Below, piece by piece: positions 25,591 through 35,405 of a stretch of 64,000 nucleotides of DNA. Both the position numbers and the translations under genes were made by a program. The DNA is taken from NCBI RefSeq assembly GCF_005845215.1, contig NZ_SPHO01000023.1, positions 19,694-83,693 of the forward strand. The letters run 5' to 3'. The first letter of the stretch is position 1. Each line of letters starts with the position of its first letter. The stretch comes from Clostridium sp. 1001271st1 H5. Lineage in GTDB: Bacteria > Bacillota > Clostridia > Lachnospirales > Lachnospiraceae. The notes under the pieces were generated by a model. It was not told where the DNA came from. It ran no database searches and saw only the letters and a program-made list of their open reading frames with translations.

Positions 25591-26745
25591 ATGAAAAAAA
25601 CAATGAAGAAAGTGATTGCAGCCATGGTTTCAGCCGCAATGCTTCTGCCGTTAGCGGCTTGCGGAAACTCAAATGCCACAAGTGCCACGGCGCCAGCAGC
25701 AGCGGCTTCGTCTGACGGAGCTGCTGCCGAAAAGAAAGGCGGTGACGGGACCGGAAGCCCGGGCGGTGTGGACCACACCCAGGGGGCGTCTTTTAAAATC
25801 CGTTTTGCCACCAATTCATCGGCAGGGGACGTTGCCGGAGAGGGAATCAGCCAGACCGGAAAGGGAATGATTTATTTCTGCAAACAGATTGAAGAACGCA
25901 GCGGCGGCCGCATCACCACCCAGATATTCACGGACGGACAGCTGGCTTCGTCCACCCAGGAATACATTGGCGGCGCGCAGAACGGCGCATACGAGATGTT
26001 CATGCTGAACTGCGGTTCCTGGGCAGATTATACACCGGCCTATGCTGGGCTGAATATTCCATATCTGTATATGGATTACGACGATGCTTATGCGGTCCTG
26101 GATTCGCAGATACGTCAGGAATGGGACCAGCGTGCCCAGGCTGATACAAAATGCATACCCCTGGCCCATCTGGATATTGGCTTCCGCCAGCTCACGGCCA
26201 ACAAGGAAATTCACGCTCCTGCAGACTTAAAAGGTGTGAAAATCCGCACCATGGTGGACCCAATCCAGATGAACTGCTGGGAAGCCTTTGGCGCCAGTGT
26301 TACTCCCGTTCCCTATGCGGAGCTGTATACCGCCCTTCAGCAGAAACTGGTGGATGCCCAGGAAAATCCGCCGTCCAATATCGTCTCCTCAAAACTTTAT
26401 GAGATGCAGAGTTACTGCATGAAGACAAACCATAACTTTACAACTACCATCATGGCTGCCAGCCCGGTGTTTTGGGATACGTTGTCAGAGGAAGACAAGG
26501 TGTTCCTCCAGGAGCTCTGGAAAGAAACAGAAATGTATGTCCGCTCCCTGACAGAAAATTTGTCTGACGGATTCTTTGATGAAATGCAGTCAAAAGGTAC
26601 AACGGTTGTGGAACTGACAACAGATGAGCTTAAGGTGTTCCAGGACGTAGCCAAGTCAGTATGGCCGCAGGTGGAGGAACAGATGGGTTCGGAGGCGTAC
26701 AATAAACTGGTTGATTTTGTCATGGATTATCAGGCGAATAAATAA
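25591..26745 (+). CDS. TRAP transporter substrate-binding lipoprotein (DctP family)
   Basis: 384 residues. The start at 25591 has AAGGAGG upstream; the longer frame from 25504 lacks a signal peptide at its start. The lipobox is LAACGN with cysteine at residue 24, followed by an alanine/serine/glycine-rich linker. The DctP fold follows, with LKGVKIRTM and the conserved arginine that binds a substrate carboxylate. The ligand is therefore probably an organic or sugar acid. It leads the dctP-dctQ-dctM unit. Confidence 0.92.
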   Translation: MKKTMKKVIAAMVSAAMLLPLAACGNSNATSATAPAAAASSDGAAAEKKGGDGTGSPGGVDHTQGASFKIRFATNSSAGDVAGEGISQTGKGMIYFCKQIEERSGGRITTQIFTDGQLASSTQEYIGGAQNGAYEMFMLNCGSWADYTPAYAGLNIPYLYMDYDDAYAVLDSQIRQEWDQRAQADTKCIPLAHLDIGFRQLTANKEIHAPADLKGVKIRTMVDPIQMNCWEAFGASVTPVPYAELYTALQQKLVDAQENPPSNIVSSKLYEMQSYCMKTNHNFTTTIMAASPVFWDTLSEEDKVFLQELWKETEMYVRSLTENLSDGFFDEMQSKGTTVVELTTDELKVFQDVAKSVWPQVEEQMGSEAYNKLVDFVMDYQANK

Positions 26746-26769
26746 GCAGGATTAAACGGAGGGTATCGT

Positions 26770-27357
26770 ATGAAAGATGGAAAGTTCCACTTGAAAACGT
26801 TTCTGGATAACATAGAACTGTACATATCTGCTGTTTTGTTCATAGGCCTTACAGTCCTGCTGTTTGCAAATGTATTCTGCCGCTATGCACTTAAGCATTC
26901 CTTTGCATGGGTGGAAGAGGTTGCCACCATTGCATTTGTCTGGATGATATGGTTTGCCATGTCGGCAGCTGTAACAAAGAGAAAGCATCTGTGCATTGAT
27001 TTTGTGCTGGAGATGGTTCCGTTCAGAGTCAAAAAGGGAATGCTTGTTATCTCAAATGGGGTTTTTGCGGCTTTTGACATATACCTGCTGTATGTGGTGA
27101 TGACAATCATCGGGAGACTTGGGAACAGCCAGACCACGCTTCTGAGACTTCCCCAGCAGATGGTGTATTCTATCATTCCCATAGGCCTGGTGCTGAGCGT
27201 GGTGAGAATTGTACAGGATACAGTTAAGCTTATACATGAAAACGAGGCCAATCTTGGCGCTTCCAAGCCTGCAATGGACCTGGATGAATGCGAACGGATT
27301 TATCTGGAAAAGAGGGCTGCAAAAGAGGCGTCTGCAGTGAAAGGAGGGATGCAATAG
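26770..27357 (+). CDS. TRAP transporter small permease (DctQ family)
   Basis: 195 residues with four predicted membrane helices. The FANVFCRYALKHSFAWVEEVATIAFVW region is the DctQ signature. A charged C-terminal tail of about 50 residues extends past the core. It lies 24 bp after dctP and its stop overlaps the GTG of dctM by one base, indicating translational coupling. Confidence 0.9.
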   Translation: MKDGKFHLKTFLDNIELYISAVLFIGLTVLLFANVFCRYALKHSFAWVEEVATIAFVWMIWFAMSAAVTKRKHLCIDFVLEMVPFRVKKGMLVISNGVFAAFDIYLLYVVMTIIGRLGNSQTTLLRLPQQMVYSIIPIGLVLSVVRIVQDTVKLIHENEANLGASKPAMDLDECERIYLEKRAAKEASAVKGGMQ

Positions 27358-28631
27358 TGGCTACAGGTATTATGTTTCTTGTAATGTTCGGCCTCATGTT
27401 TCTGGGAGTGCCGATTGCGGTGGCCATGTTCATCAGTATGTTTGTACTGATTCATATTGACCCGGTTACCACCAGCTCCTTTATTGCGCAGACAACCTAT
27501 GGCGGCGTTGCAAGCTTCACCAATCTGGCGCTTCCGTTCTTCATGATATCAGGAACCATTATGGAGACAGGCGGCCTGTCCAGACGGCTGGTGAATGCGG
27601 CCAATTCTATCATAGGCGGCGTCACGGGTTCCCTGGGTATGGTTACTGTCATAGCATGTATGTTCTTTGGCGCGGTTTCAGGTTCCGCACCGGCTACCGT
27701 GGCTGCCATTGGAGCCATCATGATACCCATGATGGTCCAGGAAGGTTATAACAAATATTATGCGACCGCCCTTGCCTGCTGTGCCGGCGGGCTCGGCGTT
27801 ATCGTGCCGCCCAGCTATCCCCTGGTTCTGTATGGCGTTACCTGTAACCAGTCCGTGGGGGACCTGTTCATTGCGGGCCTTCTGCCGTCTTGTGTGGTGG
27901 GTGGAATCCTTATTCTTATCAATTACGGATACTGTAAAAAGCATAAGCTGAAGGGAGAGAAACGTTTCCGCATTAAGTCGGCACTCAGCGCCTGGTGGGA
28001 TGCCAAATGGGCCTTAGTCATGCCGGTCATCATACTGGGAGGAATCTACGGCGGATTCTTTACCGCAACCGAGGCAGCGGTAGTGGCTGTTGTATATGGT
28101 ATCTTCATAGGCTTTGTGGTATACAGGGAGTTGAAAGTTGAGAAGCTTTGGGCCGTATTCCGGGACAATGCCGCATTCATAGCGGGCACCATGTTCATTA
28201 TGTGTCCAGCGAAGGCCACGGGCTCTGTGTTTGCTTACCTGAATATCAACCAGACCATAGCGGATTTTATGTTCGGCATATCCAGCAATTATTATGTGGT
28301 CATGTTCATGATTTTTATCATCATGTTCCTTGTGGGAATGTTCATACAGACCACACCAGCCATTATCATTCTGGCTCCCACCCTTTTGTCGGTTGTTACC
28401 CAGGTGGGATGCGACCCGATTCACTTTGGCATTGTGCTGGATTTAGCCCTTGCCATCGCATTTGTGACGCCGCCTGTGGCCATCAACCTGTTCGTGGGTT
28501 CGTCCCTTACAGGCATCAGCATCGACAAGATTACCAAAGCAGAGATGCCCTTGCTGCTCGGTCTGATTGGCGCATTCTTCGTAGTGGCATTCGTGCCGGC
28601 GATTTCACTGCTCCTGCTTGGCCGGGTATGA
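27357..28631 (+). CDS. TRAP transporter large permease (DctM family)
   Basis: 424 residues from GTG 27357. The GTG is chosen because AAAGGAGG is in place and it matches the normal DctM N-terminus; an ATG at 27288 would overlap dctQ by 70 bp. Multiple helices are present with FFGAVSGSAPATVAAIG, IPMM and GVIVPPSYP, all DctM hallmarks. The protein is sodium-driven and works with DctP and DctQ. Confidence 0.92.
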   Translation: MATGIMFLVMFGLMFLGVPIAVAMFISMFVLIHIDPVTTSSFIAQTTYGGVASFTNLALPFFMISGTIMETGGLSRRLVNAANSIIGGVTGSLGMVTVIACMFFGAVSGSAPATVAAIGAIMIPMMVQEGYNKYYATALACCAGGLGVIVPPSYPLVLYGVTCNQSVGDLFIAGLLPSCVVGGILILINYGYCKKHKLKGEKRFRIKSALSAWWDAKWALVMPVIILGGIYGGFFTATEAAVVAVVYGIFIGFVVYRELKVEKLWAVFRDNAAFIAGTMFIMCPAKATGSVFAYLNINQTIADFMFGISSNYYVVMFMIFIIMFLVGMFIQTTPAIIILAPTLLSVVTQVGCDPIHFGIVLDLALAIAFVTPPVAINLFVGSSLTGISIDKITKAEMPLLLGLIGAFFVVAFVPAISLLLLGRV

Positions 28632-28684
28632 TGCCGGATATCCTGCCTTGACCGGAGAAACTAAACTAAGTATCAGGAGGGAAC

Positions 28685-29896
28685 ATGGATATCCTATATC
28701 TTTCCATTGTGTTTCTGGTAATTGTTGTAATCATATGGCTGAAGAAGCCCTTATTTGTAGCAATGACAGGGGGAATAGCAGCCACTATCATTTTATTCCG
28801 CGTAAATCTGAAGGATGCAGTCATGGTTCTGGGGCGGCAGACCGTGGCCTGGGATACCATAGACGTATTGCTGAGCTTTTATCTCATTATATTTCTCCAG
28901 CTCATGCTTGAGAAAAGAGGGAAGCTGGCAAATGCAAAGGATTCTTTCAGCCGTCTGCTCAGAAACCGGCGGATGAATACCATTGTATCACCTGCAATCA
29001 TGGGACTTCTTCCGTCAGCAGCGGTTATGACCATCTGCGCAGATATGGTTGACAAGACATGCGGGGAATACATGGACGCTAAAAATAAGACCTTTGTATC
29101 ATGCTATTACAGACATATACCGGAGATGTTCCTTCCAACCTTTCCGGCTGTGCTTCTGGGACTTACACTCAGCGGACAGAATGCTGGCCTGTTTGTACTG
29201 GCCATGGTTCCTATGGCAGTTGCAGCATGCGCCGTGGTATATGTGACACATTTAAAAAAACTGCCAAAGGAAATGCCGCAGATGGAGGATGCAGTTGACA
29301 AACGGGCGGAAATCGTCCATCTGGTAAAAAACCTGTGGACCCTGATTGCTGTGCTGTTCATCATCATTGCATTTAATTGGTCCGTGTGCATGGCAGCGCC
29401 TTTGGTCATCGCAGCGAATTATGTACTTGACCATTTCAGCATAAAAGAACTGCCGGACCTTATGGTACGGTCGGCGGAACCCATACTGCTGGGCAATATG
29501 TATCTCATCATGCTTTTTAAAGGCATATTGTCCCACACCGGCGTCATAGGACTTCTGCCTTCCTTTATAGGCCGGTTTCCTATTTCGCTGACCATGTCCT
29601 TCGGCCTGCTGTTTTTTATCGGCACGGTCATAAGCGGCTCCCAGACAATCATTGCACTCTGTATGCCAATGGCGTTTCTGGCATTTCCCCAGGGAGGGAT
29701 TCCTCTCCTTGTCATGCTCATGAGCATTGCATGGGCCGCAATGCAGATATCGCCCACTCATGTCTGCTCCTTTGTTGCAGCGGATTATTATCACACCACA
29801 CTGGGAGACATTGTTGTGAGGGCATTTATTCCGGTTATTGTATTTTCCATTATCTCGTATGGATACGGAGCATTGCTTGGAAGGATTTTTTATTGA
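28685..29896 (+). CDS. DUF401 family membrane protein
   Basis: 403 residues, highly hydrophobic, about 10-12 helices, matching DUF401 proteins of the ion-transporter superfamily. Features include IVSPAIMGLLPSAAVM and the QISPTHVCSF motif near the C-terminus. The substrate is unknown. It follows dctM by 53 bp and precedes two dehydratase-like genes, so it may export or import a related acid. A second, different carrier beside a full TRAP system suggests two linked substrates or an exchange step. Confidence 0.82.
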   Translation: MDILYLSIVFLVIVVIIWLKKPLFVAMTGGIAATIILFRVNLKDAVMVLGRQTVAWDTIDVLLSFYLIIFLQLMLEKRGKLANAKDSFSRLLRNRRMNTIVSPAIMGLLPSAAVMTICADMVDKTCGEYMDAKNKTFVSCYYRHIPEMFLPTFPAVLLGLTLSGQNAGLFVLAMVPMAVAACAVVYVTHLKKLPKEMPQMEDAVDKRAEIVHLVKNLWTLIAVLFIIIAFNWSVCMAAPLVIAANYVLDHFSIKELPDLMVRSAEPILLGNMYLIMLFKGILSHTGVIGLLPSFIGRFPISLTMSFGLLFFIGTVISGSQTIIALCMPMAFLAFPQGGIPLLVMLMSIAWAAMQISPTHVCSFVAADYYHTTLGDIVVRAFIPVIVFSIISYGYGALLGRIFY

Positions 29897-29989
29897 AGGA
29901 AGCCGCCGGAAAAAACTATGCCATTGAGATATGTATATAAGGCACAGTGAAACCCGTCAACAGTTATATATGGATAAGGAGAAAGATTT

Positions 29990-31177
29990 ATGAAGATAGC
30001 AAGCGCAAAATTATTTCTGACTGAGTATAACCGCTCCAATACGCCCGAATTTCCAAAGAAAAGCAAGGTGGTGGGAATCCGCATTTACACGGATGAAGGT
30101 ATTTACGGGGACGGCGAGGTGGCAGGAATCCATGCAACCTTCGGGGCCTTCGGCGTCATAAAGGATATGTGGCCTTTTATTGCAGGGAGGGACCCCTTTG
30201 AGAATGAGGTACTGTGGGACCAGCTGATGCTCAGAACCTTCTGGGGACAAAACGGCGGCGCGTTCTGGTACAGTGCAATCAGCGCCATTGATATTGCACT
30301 TTGGGACATCAAAAGCAAGGCCCTGAATGTACCGTTATATAAACTTCTGGGCGGTAAGCGGCGGGATAAGGTGCGCTGCTATGCCTCGCAGCTGCAGTTC
30401 GGATGGGGGCCTGCTGATTCACCGGCCATAACCGTACAGGACTATGTGGACAGGGCCAGGCTTGCCCTTGCGGATGGCTATGACGCCATTAAAATTGACT
30501 TCCTGAACTGGGATGAAAAGGGAAACATTTTAAATGAAACCAACCGTCTGGGCCTGCTTGCGCCGGAGCTCGTACAGGTTTTCTCAGACCGCGTTCACGC
30601 TGTCAGGGAGGCAATCGGGCCAAAGACAGACCTTATTATTGAGAATCATGCGGGTACCAATTCCAATTCCGCAATCCAGCTGGCGGCAGCTGTCCAGGAC
30701 TGCAATATTTACTATTTTGAGGAACCCAACACACCTGTATTTTACAATAACAAGTATGTAAAGGATAATGTGAAGATGCCGCTGGCCCATGGGGAGCGCG
30801 TGTTTGGCCGTTGGGAATACATAAGGTATTTCCTGGACAATTCCATCCAGGTCATCCAGCCTGATATCGGCAATGCGGGCGGCATCACGGAAACCAAGAG
30901 AATCTGCGATATGGCGTATACCTTTGATGTGGGGGTCCAGATTCATACGTGCGCATCCCATCTGCTGACGCCGCCGTCCGTGCAGCTGGAGGCTTGTATA
31001 CCCAATTTTGTTATTCACGAACAGCATATGCGCAGTATGAATCCTTCCAACATGGAACTCACAACAAAGATTGTGCTGCCAAAGAACGGGTATCTGGACG
31101 TGACCGATGAGATTGGCATTGGAAACCAGTGGTCTGAAAAGGCGCTTGCATCCGAAGACCAGATAACGCTTAATTAA
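29990..31177 (+). CDS. Enolase-superfamily (mandelate racemase/dehydratase) enzyme 1
   Basis: 395 residues, full length. The N-terminal capping domain is followed by a barrel. Probable catalytic and metal residues are KID (DAIKID), IIENH, YYFEEP, HGER and QIHTCAS. The HGER...W and C-terminal histidine pattern resembles sugar-acid dehydratases such as mannonate or galactonate dehydratase. It likely dehydrates an aldonic or uronic acid brought in by the TRAP system. It starts 93 bp after the DUF401 gene and is paired with a related gene. Confidence 0.88.
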   Translation: MKIASAKLFLTEYNRSNTPEFPKKSKVVGIRIYTDEGIYGDGEVAGIHATFGAFGVIKDMWPFIAGRDPFENEVLWDQLMLRTFWGQNGGAFWYSAISAIDIALWDIKSKALNVPLYKLLGGKRRDKVRCYASQLQFGWGPADSPAITVQDYVDRARLALADGYDAIKIDFLNWDEKGNILNETNRLGLLAPELVQVFSDRVHAVREAIGPKTDLIIENHAGTNSNSAIQLAAAVQDCNIYYFEEPNTPVFYNNKYVKDNVKMPLAHGERVFGRWEYIRYFLDNSIQVIQPDIGNAGGITETKRICDMAYTFDVGVQIHTCASHLLTPPSVQLEACIPNFVIHEQHMRSMNPSNMELTTKIVLPKNGYLDVTDEIGIGNQWSEKALASEDQITLN

Positions 31178-31192
31178 AGGGGGAATCATAAG

Positions 31193-32383
31193 ATGAAGAT
31201 TACAAGTGTGGAATGCTACAAAGGGGCGTTTATTACAATTAAGGTGAATACGGACGAGGGTATCAGCGGTTTTGGTGAAGCAGGGCTTTCTTACGGCAGC
31301 TGCCAGAATGCAGCGTGGGGAAACTGCCAGGATTTCGCCAAAATGGTCATTGGCATGGACCCCTTTGACACGGAGAAGATTTATGAACATCTCCACCGGC
31401 ATACGTTCTGGGGCATGAATGGAGGCGTCACGGTATCCGCCGCCATGGCCGCCATTGACATTGCCTGCTGGGATATCAAGGGCAAGGCCCTGGGGCTGCC
31501 TGTTTATAAGCTTCTGGGGGGCAGGACCCATGATTCGCTCCGGGCATACGCATCCCAGCTCCAGATGGGGTGGAGGACCCTTATCACAAAACTGGACCGG
31601 TCCGAGCTCCAGTTTGAGCCAAAGGATTACTATGACGCTGTAAAGGACGCCATGGCGGACGGATATGACGCTGTTAAGATTGACCCCTGCTTTGCCGGGC
31701 TTTCCAGGGAGGATTTTAACCAGGCTTATTTAAAAAGAGGTGATAACCTTAAGGGGGCTTACCCGGAGGCACTGAGAAAGATTGCAGTGGAGCGTATTGC
31801 GGCTGCCCGCGAGGCGGGAGGGGACGAGCTTGACATTATCATAGAGATTCATTCCACCCTTGACGCCAACACGGCTGTGGTTTTAGGCAAATCCCTGGAG
31901 CCTTACCGCATCATGTACTATGAGGAACCCACCATGCCTTCCAATCCGGAGGTCTTCAAGCATATCAAACAGAAATGCGACATCCCCCTTGCAACCGGAG
32001 AAAGGAGCTACACACGCTGGGGATTCAGACAGTTTTTTGAGGACAGGACGCTCAGCATTGCACAGCCCGACCTGTGCAATACAGGGGGGATTACAGAGGT
32101 CAAGAAAATCTGCGACATGGCGAATGTTTATGACATCGGCATCCAGCTTCATGTGTGCGGCGGTCCCATTGCAACGGCTGCAGCCCTTCATGTGGAAACC
32201 GTCATACCTAATTTTGTTATTCATGAGGAACACTGTGCGAATTTCAAGACGGATTACCAGAAGGCAGGCAAATATGCCTGGGCTCCGGTGAACGGCAGCT
32301 ATGTGATGAACGACCGGCCGGGAATCGGACAGGAGATGAGCGAGGAGGCAATGGAGTCCTATGCCAGGGTAGTGGTTGACTAG
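31193..32383 (+). CDS. Enolase-superfamily (mandelate racemase/dehydratase) enzyme 2
   Basis: 396 residues and homologous to the preceding gene: AYASQLQ.GW, YYEEP.MP, GERSYTRW and NFVIHEEH correspond to blocks in the partner. Differences include IEIHSTLDANTA and QLHVCGGP, where the histidine and glycine context resembles the galactonate/arabinonate dehydratase group. The pair probably acts on two epimers or on successive acids. The gap to the first enzyme is 15 bp with RBS GGGGG. Confidence 0.88.
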   Translation: MKITSVECYKGAFITIKVNTDEGISGFGEAGLSYGSCQNAAWGNCQDFAKMVIGMDPFDTEKIYEHLHRHTFWGMNGGVTVSAAMAAIDIACWDIKGKALGLPVYKLLGGRTHDSLRAYASQLQMGWRTLITKLDRSELQFEPKDYYDAVKDAMADGYDAVKIDPCFAGLSREDFNQAYLKRGDNLKGAYPEALRKIAVERIAAAREAGGDELDIIIEIHSTLDANTAVVLGKSLEPYRIMYYEEPTMPSNPEVFKHIKQKCDIPLATGERSYTRWGFRQFFEDRTLSIAQPDLCNTGGITEVKKICDMANVYDIGIQLHVCGGPIATAAALHVETVIPNFVIHEEHCANFKTDYQKAGKYAWAPVNGSYVMNDRPGIGQEMSEEAMESYARVVVD

Positions 32384-32388
32384 ATTTG

Positions 32389-32419
32389 GGAAAGCAGGCG
32401 GTAAAATGCCTGCTTTTCC
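32389..32419 (+). terminator. Terminator after dehydratase pair
   Basis: An 11-bp stem GGAAAGCAGGC/GCCTGCTTTTCC with one bulge (32389-32399 with 32408-32419). A T-run lies in the 3' arm. Confidence 0.65.
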
Positions 32420-32528
32420 TTGTGGGGGACAGGAATGAATTCTGCTTTTCAGAGGGTGCTTTTCTGTGAGGAATGTGATAAAATAACTAGAATATCAGAT
32501 TAACATACAAAATTCCGGAGGTAACAGC

Positions 32529-33293
32529 ATGAATAAGATGGAACAGATAACCGTTGTATATTTCAGCCCCACGGGCGGCACCAGGAAAGCCTGTCTCAAC
32601 CTGGCCATGGAGATGGGGAAGAAGGTCAAGGATGTGGACCTCTGCAGCCTGGACGGAGCGTATTCCTTTGGGCCGGAGGATACCGTGATTGTGGGCGTGC
32701 CTGTGTTCGGCGGCAGGATACCCGGGTATGCGGCAGAGAAGCTTACATATCTGAAGGGCAACGGGGCAGTGGCTGTAACGGCTGCTGTCTACGGCAACAG
32801 GGCTTTTGAGGATGCCCTTCTGGAACTGGACGACTGTTTAAAGGAGCAGGGATTTAAGATTGGAGCAGGGGCAGCGCTGCTGGCAGAACACTCCATGGTC
32901 CGGGATATTGCGGCCGGAAGGCCGGATGGCAAGGACCAGAAGGAAATGGCATCCTTTGCAGCAGGGATTCTTGAAAAGCTGGAAGGGGACGGCTGGCAGG
33001 AGCCTCAGGTGCCCGGAAACAGGCCCTACCGCGACTGGAAGCAGATGCCGGTGATTCCGCTTACCAATGCATCCTGCATATCCTGCGGGCTGTGTGCTGC
33101 CAGATGTCCTGTGCAGGCGATTCCTGTGAGCAATCCTTCTTCCACGGACCCGTCACGCTGCATTCTGTGCATGCGCTGTATCTCTGTCTGTCCGGTAAAG
33201 GCCAGAAGCCTGCCTGAGCAGGCATGCGCCATGCTGGAGCAGAAGCTTTCTCCTGTCAGGGATATCAGACGGGAAAATGAGCTGTTTTTATAA
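32529..33293 (+). CDS. EFR1-type flavodoxin/ferredoxin fusion
   Basis: 254 residues. The N-terminus VYFSPTGGTRKA is a flavodoxin-like FMN phosphate loop. The C-terminus carries two 4Fe-4S motifs, CISCGLCAARCP and CILCMRCISVCP, matching the EFR1 family. It is probably a soluble electron carrier. It has its own RBS (CGGAGG) and is flanked by terminators, so it may be a separate unit between the catabolic operons. Confidence 0.85.
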   Translation: MNKMEQITVVYFSPTGGTRKACLNLAMEMGKKVKDVDLCSLDGAYSFGPEDTVIVGVPVFGGRIPGYAAEKLTYLKGNGAVAVTAAVYGNRAFEDALLELDDCLKEQGFKIGAGAALLAEHSMVRDIAAGRPDGKDQKEMASFAAGILEKLEGDGWQEPQVPGNRPYRDWKQMPVIPLTNASCISCGLCAARCPVQAIPVSNPSSTDPSRCILCMRCISVCPVKARSLPEQACAMLEQKLSPVRDIRRENELFL

Positions 33294-33362
33294 TCCCCCT
33301 ATTGAATCCCGGTGCATTTCGGATTATAATCTTAAGATGTACTTGTAAAAGGATGGAAATAT

Positions 33363-34562
33363 ATGATGGGTGATGGAACGGACAGGCTGGCTGTTATTGG
33401 CATGGGATGGATTGGGGAGTATATGGTTCCCTGTTACAGAAGCCTGCTGGGGGAAGGATATGAAAGGCGGATGTTTGCAGTAAAGGCCAGTCCGCGGGGA
33501 CTGGAGCAGCTGAGGGACAGATACGGCTTTGAAATCATGGCAGGCGGTTGTCTGGATAAGCTGAAGGAATATAGGCCCGCCACGGTGGTGCTTTCCGTCA
33601 GGCCCCATGAGGTGGCGGGGGTGGCGGAGGATACCATAAAGCCTTATGCAGAGTACCGCAGGGAACTGGGGCTGGGCGGTCTGCTGCTGCTTTCTTTTGC
33701 ACCCAGTCCCCGCCCGGAATGGTATACCAGGACTCTGGGAAAGGGCGTGAAAACCGTGTGCATTCTGCCTGCCATGGAGACTGTTATCGGCGGGCTGGAT
33801 GTGTATTCGCTGGCGTTCAATAAGATTACATATGACCCTGCCTGTCCTCCCGGCCGGAAACAGCTGGATGATGTCAGGCGTTTCCTCAATCCTCTTGGGC
33901 AGGTATTTGAATGTACGCCGGATGAATCCCTGCGCCTGCTGTCCATGAGCATTACCTATCATATGCTGTACCTTTTATGCTTTGGCCTGGAACCGTATTA
34001 TGGGGATAAGGGCGGCAAAGACGGTACAAGCAGTAAAAACGGCTGTGCCCTGGCTGCTGCTGTCCTGTATGCGCTGAACCGCCGGAGACTGGGCCTGCCC
34101 GGTCTTATTACGCCCGGTCCGGCGCCGGACCTGCAGCAGATGGATGAACTGGCCTGGCTGGAAAAAGGATGGTATGAAGGCGCTCTGGCATTTGCCTGCG
34201 GGGAAACAGGTGAAGGAGCCGGAACCAGGGCCCGGGGGGAATGCGGTGGGAGAGCCGGGAATGCAGACATCATTGCCCCCAGATCCTTTGAGCTGCACCT
34301 TCTCTCGCTGCAGCTGGAGACCAGGGAATTCCTGGAGAACAAGCTGAAGGACCACGCCACGCCGGGAGGCATGACAGAGGAAGCGGTCAATGGGTTCAGG
34401 CAGCTCTGGGCAGAAAAAGGCTGGCTGGAAAAGGACTGGCCGGGAAAAGACGGGCCAGGGAAGGACTGGCGGTATGGGGATGAGTCCATAGCCTATGAGA
34501 TATCCTGCAGGCTGGCGGAACGGGTTTACAAAAAAGGGAAGGCATTGGAGAAAAGAAGATGA
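33363..34562 (+). CDS. Pyrroline-5-carboxylate-reductase-like NAD(P) protein
   Basis: 399 residues, longer than typical ProC (about 270). The N-terminal Rossmann motif is VIGMGWIGEYM. VVLSVRPHEV and CILPAMETVIGGG-like strands match the ProC superfamily. The C-terminal part has low-complexity GK/DW repeats (WLEKDWPGKDGPGKDW) that look inserted. No proline-biosynthesis neighbours are present, so a dedicated role in the local pathway is possible. The stop overlaps the GntR start by 4 bp (ATGA), indicating translational coupling to that regulator. Confidence 0.7.
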   Translation: MMGDGTDRLAVIGMGWIGEYMVPCYRSLLGEGYERRMFAVKASPRGLEQLRDRYGFEIMAGGCLDKLKEYRPATVVLSVRPHEVAGVAEDTIKPYAEYRRELGLGGLLLLSFAPSPRPEWYTRTLGKGVKTVCILPAMETVIGGLDVYSLAFNKITYDPACPPGRKQLDDVRRFLNPLGQVFECTPDESLRLLSMSITYHMLYLLCFGLEPYYGDKGGKDGTSSKNGCALAAAVLYALNRRRLGLPGLITPGPAPDLQQMDELAWLEKGWYEGALAFACGETGEGAGTRARGECGGRAGNADIIAPRSFELHLLSLQLETREFLENKLKDHATPGGMTEEAVNGFRQLWAEKGWLEKDWPGKDGPGKDWRYGDESIAYEISCRLAERVYKKGKALEKRR

Positions 34563-35206
34563 AGACAAAGAAGACCCTGAAAGAAACCGTGGTGGAGGGA
34601 ATCTACCGGGAGATAGAAGAAGGCATTTATAAGCCCAACGATATCATCCATGAAGGGGAAATCATGGAGAAGTATGCCATGAGCAAATCACCGGTGCGGG
34701 AGGCCCTTATTGAGCTGTGCAAGGACAATGTCCTGAAAAGTATACCAAGGGTGGGGTACCAGGTGGTACCGGTGACCCTGAAGGAGATACTGGACCTTCT
34801 GGAATTCAGGATTGATGTGGAAACCGCCAATCTGAGGCGGCTGAGCCAGAGGATTAGCCCTGAGGAGATAGAGCGGTTAAGACAGCTGGATACCATCACA
34901 AAGGATAACCATGAGAGGATGGTGGCCATCCACTGGAACCGCAACACGGATTTCCACTTAAAGCTCTGTGAGATGGGAGGTAACGGCTATATCTGCGATG
35001 TGATTGCCGCTGCCCTTCAAAAATCCTGTTCGTATATTTCCCAATATTTTCAGACAGCCTGGAAAAAGAACGCCGAATCCAACAGCTTTTACCACAGGGA
35101 AATCATTGAGGCCCTGGAGAACCGCGATACGGAGCGGGCCGTGGAAATGCTCCAGAAGGATATACTGAATGTGAAGGAGCAGATTCAGGAGAATTATTCC
35201 CTCTAA
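34559..35206 (+). CDS. GntR/FCD-family transcriptional regulator
   Basis: 215 residues. The N-terminal winged HTH has EGEIMEKYAMSKSPVREALIEL, the GntR signature with R at the DNA-contact helix. The FCD effector domain follows (EFRIDVETANLRRL, FHLKLCEMGGN). FCD regulators usually bind organic acids. It overlaps the preceding gene and is followed at once by a strong promoter with an operator-like palindrome, so it probably represses the UroD-ABC unit and perhaps itself. Confidence 0.9.
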   Translation: MKTKKTLKETVVEGIYREIEEGIYKPNDIIHEGEIMEKYAMSKSPVREALIELCKDNVLKSIPRVGYQVVPVTLKEILDLLEFRIDVETANLRRLSQRISPEEIERLRQLDTITKDNHERMVAIHWNRNTDFHLKLCEMGGNGYICDVIAAALQKSCSYISQYFQTAWKKNAESNSFYHREIIEALENRDTERAVEMLQKDILNVKEQIQENYSL

Positions 35207-35247
35207 GGAACATGGTCCGGGGATATGGATGAAAATGCATAAATACT

Positions 35248-35289
35248 AAGGATGTAAGATTGATACTGTCAATTTTACATCCTTTTTTT
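35248..35289 (+). terminator. Terminator after GntR gene
   Basis: Stem AAGGATGTAA/TTACATCCTT (35248-35257 with 35275-35284), extended inside by further pairs, followed by a seven-base T-run to 35289. Confidence 0.85.
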
Positions 35290-35372
35290 GAATAATAATC
35301 GGATATGGTGTGAAAATAAACAAAAACAACGGGGGATAACAAAAATATTTTAGAAAAATGGTTAAAAATTAT

Positions 35373-35401
35373 TTGACACGGCCTGCCAATGGTGCTATAA
35401 T
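35373..35401 (+). promoter_or_regulatory. Consensus sigma-A promoter of UroD-ABC unit
   Basis: TTGACA (35373-35378), 17-bp spacer, TATAAT (35396-35401): a perfect consensus promoter. Its start site falls inside the palindrome listed next, typical of a strong promoter held by a repressor. Confidence 0.9.
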
Positions 35402-35405
35402 CGCT

